51,143 nucleotides of DNA from contig JASANZ010002141.1 in NCBI GenBank assembly GCA_030849805.1, forward strand, positions 1 through 51,143. Reading direction: 5' to 3'. Of this stretch, positions 10,695 through 18,879 are shown one piece after another. The notes below the pieces were generated by a model. The model was given only the letters and a program-made list of their open reading frames with translations, had not been told where the DNA came from and did no database searches. Positions within the stretch are counted from its first letter, which is position 1. Each line of letters begins with the position of its first letter. Origin of the DNA: Sergeia podlipaevii (lineage: Eukaryota > Euglenozoa > Kinetoplastea > Trypanosomatida > Trypanosomatidae). The position numbers were made by a program, and so were the translations under genes.

Positions 10695-11789
10695 CTAGTC
10701 CATCGTACCGCTGCGCATCCTTGCGTTGAGCACTTGTGGCAGGTTCCATAGATCATTCTTCACCTTGTACGGAGCTTCATTATAGTTCTGGGGAGCCTTC
10801 TGCCAATTGAAATAAGGATTAGGCAGCCGCATGCTGTTGCGTGCGAGAGGAAGATTCTCGTGAGTGGAGTTCTCCCAGATTGTGTTCTGCAGAGTGCCCG
10901 AGGTGATGCGAAGATAGCGGAACTGAGCAACGTTCTCATTGCGATTTGTGTCAGGGTCCACACGATGCCGCATCTGAGGTGCCAACGAGCCCCACGCGGC
11001 CTGTCGTTGCGTCTCCTGGTTGGCGAGGTAGCTGTAGAACAGACGAGTGCCGGACAGTACATTACGACGGGCGTACTCGTAATATTCGCCAGCAGCAACG
11101 GTAAGGAAAAACCAGAAGCCGGCTTTCTTCCAGCGGCCCATGAAGAAGGCATAGCCAAGCGCCGGCCAAACACTAGCGGCCGCGCGGGCAAGATAGCACT
11201 CCTGGCCCTCCTCCCAAGCCCGTTTCCACCCGTTTGGGGTTGGATCACGAATGCGGAAACCTGGTGGCCCATGCGTGTAGAGATACTCATAGGTATAGAA
11301 GTAGCCGGCAATGCCAATCACACCTGCAATGTTACAGCGGATTCCACCGAGTAAGAGAGCCATCGTCCACGCGTAGCGGGTGCGAGGGTTTCCAATTGCA
11401 TTCGCAGAACTCTGCGCTCTCGCAAAGAAGTTGTTGATAAACCACACATTCAATGCTATCATCCACAGTCGCACAGTCTCGCTAGTGTGATGAGATTCCG
11501 TGTAGGGAACCTCCTCATGAGCACCAATAAACTCGTTAAGAGAGAGGAAACCGTAGGCTAATTTTTGTATACCAAAGCGGCGCGCTTGGTGGGTCTCGTC
11601 CAGTGCATTCATAGGGGAAGAAACGTCTACAATAGGTTTCCGCGTGTTCTCGCGGGATGGGTCCACATAGTTGTACCACCATGTCATTTTGTAAGGCTCC
11701 TCATTCCCTTTTTCTATCTCCGTCTGCTGCTTCGCAACATTGTGTCCTTCGCTCTTTAAAATGTCGTCATTAATTTTCCTATTGAGCAT
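10695..11789 (-). CDS. Multi-pass membrane protein, probably mitochondrial (364 aa; 330 aa from inner ATG)
   Basis: The frame opens with an ATG at 11789. A second in-frame ATG at 11687 (residue 35) begins MTWWYNYVDPSRENT, and the 34 residues before it look like unconstrained leader, so either start is possible. Hydrophobic, aromatic-rich segments lie at about residues 105-125, 145-175 (LLLGGIRCNIAGVIGIAGYF), 200-220 and 222-240. The C-terminal third is polar and rich in Asn, Arg and Tyr. The dense Trp/Tyr content and short glycine-spaced helices resemble accessory subunits of mitochondrial inner-membrane complexes, possibly Tim17/NDUFA11-like helices. That assignment is a guess from appearance. 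No catalytic motif is visible. Confidence 0.85.
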   Translation of the reverse strand: MLNRKINDDILKSEGHNVAKQQTEIEKGNEEPYKMTWWYNYVDPSRENTRKPIVDVSSPMNALDETHQARRFGIQKLAYGFLSLNEFIGAHEEVPYTESHHTSETVRLWMIALNVWFINNFFARAQSSANAIGNPRTRYAWTMALLLGGIRCNIAGVIGIAGYFYTYEYLYTHGPPGFRIRDPTPNGWKRAWEEGQECYLARAAASVWPALGYAFFMGRWKKAGFWFFLTVAAGEYYEYARRNVLSGTRLFYSYLANQETQRQAAWGSLAPQMRHRVDPDTNRNENVAQFRYLRITSGTLQNTIWENSTHENLPLARNSMRLPNPYFNWQKAPQNYNEAPYKVKNDLWNLPQVLNARMRSGTMD

Positions 11790-12843
11790 TTTATATCTGT
11801 GCGTCTGTGCGTCTGTGCGTGTGTGTTAAAAAAAAAAAATCTCCGTTTTGCGTTGTGTACTAGTAACCAATTGTCACAGTATCCGTTTGTATGCGTATTG
11901 AGCACACCGTTACTTCCGCTCCCTGCTGCTTTCTAGAGAAAAAGAATACGTCCCTGATGCAGGCAGAAACTGGATGGCAAAAAAAAAGGAGGGGCTGAAT
12001 GGTATTCTGATAGAATACTTTAGTGCTAATGAGAGAGAATTGGATGCGGTGTACGAGCTAGTAAAAAAGCGTAGCTTTTTTTTTTTTAAGGGAGGGGACG
12101 ATCGTCCAACTTGTCACGCAGGATGTTACACAACTGAGAAAGAGGGGAGAAGGTACTAAGAGGGCGTAAAGATGACAAACTCCGTCCTTTTCGCAATATG
12201 TTTTTAAAAAAAGCTAGTAAAGAAGAAAGAAGGAAATAGTTGCACACATACACACACACACTCCGTACTATCTTCTTCACTGTTAGGAAAAAAAAAGAAT
12301 GCTAGACAAAACCACTAGAAGAATACTATGCGCAATGAAAAAGCACAAAGGAAAAAAGAAATGGATTAAAAAAAAAAAATGCTAACCCAGAAAGCAACAC
12401 CTCCTATTTGCCCTCCAACGGCAAATCACACAGGTTATATCGCTAGTCACTAGGGTGTGGCCCTTTCAGACCTGTTTTTTTATTTCTCCTCTAATAAAAA
12501 ATAATAGTAATAGTAGTAGAAATAATGATAATAATAGCAAGAAATTTCCTACGGGGATAAAAAAAAAAAAAGAAAAAGCAATAAAAGAAGAAGTGAAAAG
12601 TCTCTTAGCTTTCACTTTTATTCTATTTTATCGTTTCTATAGACCAATAGAGGGGAAACAATTCTGCTTTGCTAACTAACTAACTAACTAAATAACTAGA
12701 TTTTTTTTTTAAAAAAAAAGCAAAAGTTAGGTGCTTTATACAGCTGTGATTGCGGTATGTTGACGAATGAGTCTGATAGGGCCTGCGTCGATGTGTTGTA
12801 TTATGCGTATTTTAAAAAAATAAAAGATGGAAAATCAGTCGAT

Positions 12844-12861
12844 GCGTCGTACCTTCGACGC
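12844..12861. other. GC-rich stem-loop in AT-rich spacer
   Basis: GCGTCG at 12844-12849 is followed by a 6-base loop TACCTT and the exact complement CGACGC at 12856-12861. It stands out because the surrounding spacer is AT-rich. The related string GCGTCGATG occurs about 60 bases upstream. It could be a hairpin in the transcript on either strand. No function can be assigned. Confidence 0.35.
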
Positions 12862-13563
12862 GCTTATACACCTGATACCTAAAGCTATGCTGCCTTCTTG
12901 TGGGTGCGTGGCTAAATATCTACTACTCGTGTAAGAAAAAAAAAAGATGGAGAAAGAAGAACAAAAAAAAATGTTTTTATACAAGTTTAACCATCATTCC
13001 CCTCCCCTTAGCCCCCTCTATAGTCATCAACGGGTTGCTTTTTTTTTTTTAAAGTTCTTAGAGTCATGCGTAAAGTACTCCGCAATTTTTCAACATATAT
13101 ACCTAAAGATCACTTTTTCCCTTACTGCTGTTGTCGTTCGCAAAAAAAAAAAAAGAAGAAAAAGAAGAAAAAGAATCCAGCATATGGCAAACTCGTTCTC
13201 TCTCTCTCATTTTCCTCTTTTTTTTCTTTATCCTCGATTGAATATATATATATAAATATATATATACAAAAAGGAGAGAAAAGGCTGGCAGGCTTAGATA
13301 CAGCAAGAGCATTGATGAAGGAAAAAAAAAAAACATAGTCGGGAAAACAAAAGTATAATCCCTTCTGTCCTATTCAACCGTTCTCACATAATTCCCCAAT
13401 GTGAGGAAAAAAAAAAGAGAAGATTGAAAGGAAACAATACAGTACAAATGCAAAAGCAATGGATGCGCACACGTAAAAAAAAAAAAAAATGAAATCAATA
13501 CTGTGTAGAGGAACACAAGTACTTTTCCAAAAATACAGTTAACAATAATAACAACAAAGAAAT

Positions 13564-13586
13564 GTGTGTGTGTGTGTGTGTGTGTT
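13564..13586. repeat. TG dinucleotide microsatellite
   Basis: About eleven TG units on the plus strand, reading as CA on the transcribed strand, within the long gene-poor gap. Confidence 0.9.
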
Positions 13587-13913
13587 TCACCACTACAAAG
13601 TTACAGCTTCACGATTTAAAAAGAATATATGATAAATACAGCTACAGACATACAACACGGTAGAGTACGGCCCAGTTCCACTACTTTCATAGTACACAGG
13701 GGATTGAAGACGAAAACGTGAAAATATACGAAAAAAGGGGGAAAGTGGAAAAAAAGCAGGCATACAGAATAAAAATAAATGTACTGAAACTTTCACGAAC
13801 TCCCTGTAATGATTTCCATACTGAAAAAGAGAGAAAGCCATAGAGGACATTGGCAACAGCAACAAAAGAAAAACATCTGGCAGTAGTGGAAAGGCGCCGC
13901 TGTCGTTCAACAA

Positions 13914-13937
13914 GAGAGAGAGAGAGAGAGAGAGAGA
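13914..13937. repeat. GA dinucleotide microsatellite
   Basis: About twelve GA units on the plus strand, a perfect CT tract on the transcribed strand. It could serve as a polypyrimidine tract for trans-splicing, but no gene start lies downstream within a normal distance. Confidence 0.9.
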
Positions 13938-14018
13938 AATATCATCTTCCTCTTGTAAAATAAAAAAATAACGAGTTGGGGGGGGGAAGCGACATAATAG
14001 CATATCATGTAAGAATTC

Positions 14019-14189
14019 ATGGAAGGTAGCCTCTCCCCCTCTCCTCTCCGCGTGTGTGTCGCGACTATAGATGTATATCTGAGAAGTCCTGCTCAACTTC
14101 TCAACACCATCTCAGTTGGACAGCGCATAGGAGTGTCAGCAAAACACTACCATGGAGCAGGCAGCAGCAGCTCCGCCCTCCCGCATTAG
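14019..14189 (+). CDS. Possible small plus-strand ORF (56 aa), doubtful
   Basis: An ATG at 14019 opens a 56-codon frame ending at TAG 14187-14189. Its product contains the unrepetitive segment VATIDVYLRSPAQLLNTISV, unlike the low-complexity frames elsewhere in the spacers. It runs against the direction of all other genes and is far shorter than them. It overlaps a second small frame at 14152-14253 in another phase. It may be chance, or the remnant of a displaced gene broken by a frameshift. No family recognised. Confidence 0.15.
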   Translation: MEGSLSPSPLRVCVATIDVYLRSPAQLLNTISVGQRIGVSAKHYHGAGSSSSALPH

Positions 14190-14253
14190 CGATGACATGT
14201 ACATGCACGCTCTCCTCACAACTATCTTCTTTGGGAACACTAAACCTCAATAA
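14152..14253 (+). CDS. Possible small plus-strand ORF (33 aa), doubtful
   Basis: An ATG in a good context (CTACCATGGAG) at 14152 opens a 33-codon frame ending at TAA 14251-14253. The product begins MEQAAAAPPSRISDDMYMHA and continues with a short hydrophobic stretch. The composition is protein-like, but the frame is very short and lies on the non-transcribed strand of the unit. It overlaps the frame at 14019-14189. Treat as a candidate only. Confidence 0.15.
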   Translation: MEQAAAAPPSRISDDMYMHALLTTIFFGNTKPQ

Positions 14254-15335
14254 AGTGGGTACAGAGACTTCATTCAATTTATGTTTAGTGCCACAGTACT
14301 TTCCTCAGACTACTTTTCTTCTCATTTTCGTTTTGCGTTGACTACTCAGTAAGAATGTGTATATATATATATAAATATATATATATGAAATGCACGTCAA
14401 CAGTTGCACCATTTCATGACTTCCACCATATAGATATATACGTGTATCACAGCGACTTAAAAAGAACAAAAAAAAAGCCCCGAGCAACAAATTGTAACCA
14501 AGAAAAAAAGGCACGACTCTGGTCCAAAAAATATGTTTTCTTTTTTTTTTTTTAAGCGTCAGCGTATAAAACAATAATGTTAACATACCTTTAAAAAACA
14601 AAGTTTATAGAAAGAAAAACTTGCTACTCGTACGGTATGGCGGAACAAAGAAAAAAAGAGGAGAGACGCGCCACTTTCAGTCTCAGTCGTGTGAAAAGTT
14701 CGTCGTAAACTGCATTGGCATGCAGATTGTAAGTGTCCCCCATGTTTTACATATGCACATGTTAAAATAAAAATAAACAAAATGAACACGAAAAAAAAGG
14801 AACATTTCGATCATTAACGCCAGGCCAAAGCAAAAAGCGCTCGAATGCAAAAAAATCATAAAGTGAGTAAGAAAATAAATGTTAAAATGACCAAAAAAAA
14901 AAAAAGAGAGAGAAAGAGAGAGAGAACACATGGGTAAATACTTCACATGCTGACAACGTACCTAGATGAAGTCCCGGTTTCTACTCAATAAAAAAACAAT
15001 ACAGAAAAATATGCAAGTACGAAGAGTAGCAGATATATACACAACGAGAAAAAAACAATAAGAGAAGTAGATTTGCGTACAGTACCACTTTTTTTAAAAA
15101 AAAAAAAGATAAAACATCAGCGTGTGGCATAGTGCACTGATAGCTTGTAGATTAAAATAGACTCGAAAAGTCACTTTCTACATGGCTAGTCTGCATGTGC
15201 ATACACGCTCGCGCGTTGCTTCAAAGGAAAGAAAGGAAGATCAAAAGTATTTTTCTTTAAAAAAAAAAAAAAGAGAGAGAGAGAGAGAAGGAAAAAGAGA
15301 CAGAAATGTGCACTTGTAACACATTGCGCTCATCT

Positions 15336-15348
15336 CCCCCCCCCCCCC
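15336..15348 (-). other. G13 run on the sense strand just after a stop codon
   Basis: C13 on the plus strand is G13 in the transcript of the F-box-like gene, beginning 6 bases after its TGA (15355-15357). A similar G10 run follows the stop codon of the gene at 37879. Confidence 0.9.
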
Positions 15349-15354
15349 GTCTAT

Positions 15355-18300
15355 TCACTTTTCTCCTCCTCTCCGCAACACAGGATCGACAACACTCATA
15401 AGTGCAGCTACGCGCCTTTCCAGCGTAAGGTGAGGCATTATTGAGCGAATCTCAGAAGGTGACACAGCGACACTGGGAGGCACGGTTTCACTCTCTGGTA
15501 TCACAAGCAGCAAACTACTTTGCTCCGCCACCTTGCGCTCCAAAGCTGACAGCTGCTCTTGTGCCTCGCTGTTTCGACCTTCCGCTGTCAGGTGCAGTGG
15601 GGGAGAAGGCGAGATTGGCACTGTGTGGTGTATCTTCCCATTGCGCGCAGCACCAAGTGCATCCAAGGTCAGTCGCAGCCGCAGCGAGACGTCGACAGAC
15701 TGCATAGTAAGCCTTGTCACGTCGTTTAGTTCCTTGTCCGCCACGCTAACTGAGCCCGCGTCCATTGCAGCCGCAGCGCGTGCTTGGTAAGGATAAGAGA
15801 GACGTGGATTCTGGCTCGTCGCCTCGTCCAGATCCGCAGCGGCGGCAAGACTGTGGCTTGGCACACAGCGACTGCGCTCTATCAACAGCGCTGCTGGAAT
15901 AAAGCAGGCACCTGGAGAGCGTGCCTCGCGACCTAGATGGCGCACCTCCTTGCGTACCGACTGTTGCTGCTGCTGCTGCTGCTGTTGAACTTCAAAAAAA
16001 GATGGAGACTCTCGAAGAGGTGCTTCTGAGGACGGTTGGTGCCGAGCAGCGCCACGACTGCTTGCTCCGCTGCTAGTCTCGTATGGCACTGCATAGAGGT
16101 GGATACAACGTGTGAGCAGCTTGTAGGCCGCCATCGGATCCGCAGCGCGCGTGTAAAGACGAGAAAGGAGTACGTACGCGTTGTAGCAGTACGGGTCCAG
16201 CGCCAAGGCGGAGTGCAGAAGTCGCATGGATACAGCGGAGGAGTGCACGTTAGTTGGAAAGGGGAGTTGAAGTAACCTCTGCTGATGCTGATAAGCCTCG
16301 CCGTGTAGCGCGCCGGCACGCGTCGTTGTCGTCGTCACCGCAGCTGCTGTCAAGTCCTGGGTGTCCATGACAGCCGCCACCGCTGCATATTGCGTCGCCA
16401 GGTGCGCGAGAGCCAATGCATGGGCCTTGCTAGACACAGATAAAGCCACGCAGTGGGTCAGCGCCTCACATGCTGCAGCAGTTCCATTGGTGGTTTTGAG
16501 AGTGAGAAGTGCAAAGACGTAGTACGCTATCCCCGCTACAGTGGCCTGCCCAATAATGTCATCCTCGTCCATGTCTGATTCTTCAGCTCTAGGAGTGACA
16601 TGTGAAACAGACCTAGCTGCCCGCACCTCAGCGCATATACACGCTGCTCGACTGCTGAAGTAGTTCATCATGTCCGGCAGCGCTATCTGTGGCTCCATGA
16701 CACACTCCTTCACCCACATCGCAGCCTGTGACTCTGCCGCCGCTCTAAGCCGCTGGGGGATTAAGCTTACCGCCATCTCCGCCTGCTCCACCGCCGCCGC
16801 TAGCGAGTATTTGCCATCGCTTTCAGTGTAAGAACGAGGGCTCCCACTGCGATCGGGGCACGAGCGACGCAGCGCCTGTAGCACTAGAGCCTCAACAGGC
16901 CCCATCTTTGCACAAGCGGCGGAAGCAGCCCTAAGAAGGTGTACAGCATGATACTGAAACTCCTCGACAGCGAGAATGAACAGTGTCACGTACGCCATGA
17001 ATAACGTGTACGAGGAGCGAGAATGCTGCTGCTGCTCTTGGCGGGGTATTCTGGGTGACGACAGGCACGTCCGTGGGCTGGTTGTTGCGTAGTAGATGCA
17101 CTCGCGGAGTACACCAATACGCGCAAGTGGATCGGCGCCAGTGGCGGCGGCGTCATACGCTGCCATCCACTCAATCAGCGTGCGTGCGGATTTGCCTGCG
17201 GACGCAGGAGAGAAGGACTCAAGATTGGCCGCGGCGTCCGCGTTAGCGACTTGAATGCCACCCATCGTGCAATCCTCCTGCGTGCGTCTACGCAGTGCAA
17301 GGTGCTGCTCCACTCGCTCTGTCGCGGAAATTGAAGGAACAAGCAGCTCCGCCATCGCAAGATCAGCCAGGATAGTATCGCTCCGTGCGATGGCAGCAGC
17401 GTCTTCATCTTCTTCTTTCGTGTTCTCTGTAGCAGAATCAGCCCCCTCTACGCCGCGGTTGGTCGCCACCAGTCGCGCTTGCACTTCCCGCATACCAGCG
17501 CGACGGACGAGCAAAGCAGCAAGAGCGTTAGCATGCTCAGGTGCACCGCAGCCTCCTTGCAAAAGTACAGTGATGGCTGTGTTAAGCGACCAAAGAGCCT
17601 CTGTGACTGCACGCGCCTGCTTTCCCTGCTGATCCTCAATCTCGCGGTGCTCTGATATTTCATTCTGAAGAGCCTCGGCGCGTGCAGCGTGTGGCCACAC
17701 GCACATTTGCAAAAAGTTCGCCACGCGGTGGGTGTATAGCCAAACGAAGAAGCGCCTCCAAGGAAATGGTGACTTCACTTCAAACAAAGAACGACTCGCC
17801 GTCGCTGCGCACATGAGCAACTCTTCCGTCCCTGCAGGTTGCTGCTGTGCGGCCTGAGAAGGGATCCCAAGATCATGATCAGCATGACACGGCTTTGTGA
17901 CGGCAGTAGCGGTGGGGGATAAGGGCATCACAATATCGGTACCAGTGTCAGTGCCAGTGAGGGGCTCCGGAGATGGAGACTGCATGCACGGGGAGGGGTG
18001 AAGTGAGCACAGCAGAGAACACGGACTGCCCTCACGACGAGAGTGTTCCTCGCCAGTATCCAAAAACAGTCTACTGTTGCGCATCTCCGCGAACACACTT
18101 CTGTGTGAAACGGTGTGTGCCGTCGGGTCCGATGCTGCACGGAGCGAAGGAGGGGGGCTGAAGGACACCATCACCACAGCACCTTGTGAGGCAGGTGATG
18201 GTGAGGAGCACGCGTGGCGCGCGGTAGCAAAAGCCTCACCCACTGAAATAGCTGCCGCATCGCATACGTGGCGCAATGTCGCCGATGTGTGCTGATGATT

Positions 18301-18879
18301 GCTGGCAGTGAAACTCACTGGAACCGGAAGCTCGCCGCTGCGGCTTCCACTTGCTTGGATATTTATAGAGTGAAACTCGTTCGTCCTCTCGCCCGCGATG
18401 GCGCTTTCAATTAGTGCTGGTGACACCCCAAACCCACGTTCGCACAGCGTACGCCACACACACGGTCTTAAAATATACTCCCTAGACTCTCGGCAGACTA
18501 GGGCGGCGTTGCACACATCATGTGCTAGTAGATAAGGAGCAACCTGCTGTGGAAACAAGTCTCGCCATAGCAACTGCATGAAGGCACTGCGAGAGGCACG
18601 TTTTCCTGTATCAGCCAGCTGCACTTCTGTACATGAGGGTACAGCCACTACAGCTGCACTGGAGGAAATTGCAGCTTCATCTTTTGTGAGAGCACGACAG
18701 CAGTGCTGGTGGTGGCCAGCGCGGCGTCTGGGATGGCGACCATGCCGCCGCTGAGAGCTATACGTACTAACGGGTTCAGAAAGCGGCTGCACGCTATAGA
18801 AGATGTCATCGTCGCTGATGACTTCAATGGGCTCAGACGAGTCAATTGTGGTACCCACAACGATAGCGCTGGCTGGCAT
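15355..18879 (-). CDS. F-box-like protein with TPR-like C-terminal half and N-terminal SIM-like motif (1174 aa)
   Basis: ATG at 18879, TGA at 15355. Residues about 104-150 follow the F-box pattern: hydrophobic helix, LLAHDVCNAALVCRESREYI, then CVWRTLCERGFG, matching the usual 'D..ALVC+.W+......W+.L' spacing. Near the N-terminus PIEVISDDDIF (about 17-27) resembles a SUMO-interaction motif. From about 560 the chain is mostly helical and Ala-rich. The segment near 885-930 (LHSALALDPYCYNAYVLLSRLY) and a later one near 1030 (DLDEATSQNPRLSYPYQARA) fit tetratricopeptide repeats. A polyglutamine run lies near 965. F-box proteins usually recruit substrates to SCF ubiquitin ligases through Skp1, with the C-terminal repeats binding substrate. 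That role here is inferred from the pattern, not demonstrated. Confidence 0.8.
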   Translation of the reverse strand: MPASAIVVGTTIDSSEPIEVISDDDIFYSVQPLSEPVSTYSSQRRHGRHPRRRAGHHQHCCRALTKDEAAISSSAAVVAVPSCTEVQLADTGKRASRSAFMQLLWRDLFPQQVAPYLLAHDVCNAALVCRESREYILRPCVWRTLCERGFGVSPALIESAIAGERTNEFHSINIQASGSRSGELPVPVSFTASNHQHTSATLRHVCDAAAISVGEAFATARHACSSPSPASQGAVVMVSFSPPPSLRAASDPTAHTVSHRSVFAEMRNSRLFLDTGEEHSRREGSPCSLLCSLHPSPCMQSPSPEPLTGTDTGTDIVMPLSPTATAVTKPCHADHDLGIPSQAAQQQPAGTEELLMCAATASRSLFEVKSPFPWRRFFVWLYTHRVANFLQMCVWPHAARAEALQNEISEHREIEDQQGKQARAVTEALWSLNTAITVLLQGGCGAPEHANALAALLVRRAGMREVQARLVATNRGVEGADSATENTKEEDEDAAAIARSDTILADLAMAELLVPSISATERVEQHLALRRRTQEDCTMGGIQVANADAAANLESFSPASAGKSARTLIEWMAAYDAAATGADPLARIGVLRECIYYATTSPRTCLSSPRIPRQEQQQHSRSSYTLFMAYVTLFILAVEEFQYHAVHLLRAASAACAKMGPVEALVLQALRRSCPDRSGSPRSYTESDGKYSLAAAVEQAEMAVSLIPQRLRAAAESQAAMWVKECVMEPQIALPDMMNYFSSRAACICAEVRAARSVSHVTPRAEESDMDEDDIIGQATVAGIAYYVFALLTLKTTNGTAAACEALTHCVALSVSSKAHALALAHLATQYAAVAAVMDTQDLTAAAVTTTTTRAGALHGEAYQHQQRLLQLPFPTNVHSSAVSMRLLHSALALDPYCYNAYVLLSRLYTRAADPMAAYKLLTRCIHLYAVPYETSSGASSRGAARHQPSSEAPLRESPSFFEVQQQQQQQQQSVRKEVRHLGREARSPGACFIPAALLIERSRCVPSHSLAAAADLDEATSQNPRLSYPYQARAAAAMDAGSVSVADKELNDVTRLTMQSVDVSLRLRLTLDALGAARNGKIHHTVPISPSPPLHLTAEGRNSEAQEQLSALERKVAEQSSLLLVIPESETVPPSVAVSPSEIRSIMPHLTLERRVAALMSVVDPVLRRGGEK
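15960..15987 (-). repeat. Polyglutamine-encoding CAG/CAA tract
   Basis: A run of CTG/TTG on the plus strand encodes nine consecutive glutamines in the F-box-like protein. Such tracts are length-variable between strains. Confidence 0.85.
18802..18831 (-). other. SUMO-interaction-like motif in the F-box-like protein
   Basis: Residues 17-26 read PIEVISDDDI: a short hydrophobic beta core (I-E-V-I) followed at once by Ser and three Asp, the arrangement of classical SUMO-interaction motifs. Pattern only. Confidence 0.4.

Larger units (their letters stand above)
11790..15354. other. Longest gene-poor gap (3.6 kb)
   Basis: No minus-strand gene of credible composition is present, although the flanking spacers are half this size. 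The gap holds dozens of A9-A13 runs, an AACT tandem repeat at 12672-12690, T10A9 at about 12702-12720, a 6-bp GC stem-loop at 12844-12861, a TG repeat at about 13564-13586, a GA repeat at about 13914-13937, a less simple island at about 14015-14310 with small plus-strand frames, and a C13 run at 15336-15348. The minus-strand frame at 13593-14096 lacks an ATG at its start and is repeat-encoded in part. Confidence 0.55.

Noticed and set aside
12672..12690. AACTAAC-like string resembling the start of a spliced-leader RNA
   Set aside because: It is a plain CTAA tandem repeat; the rest of the spliced-leader exon and intron is absent.
13593..14096. Minus-strand frame of 167 codons in the long gap
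   Set aside because: It does not begin with ATG and is partly encoded by the GA and A-tract repeats (Ser-Leu run, Phe-rich).
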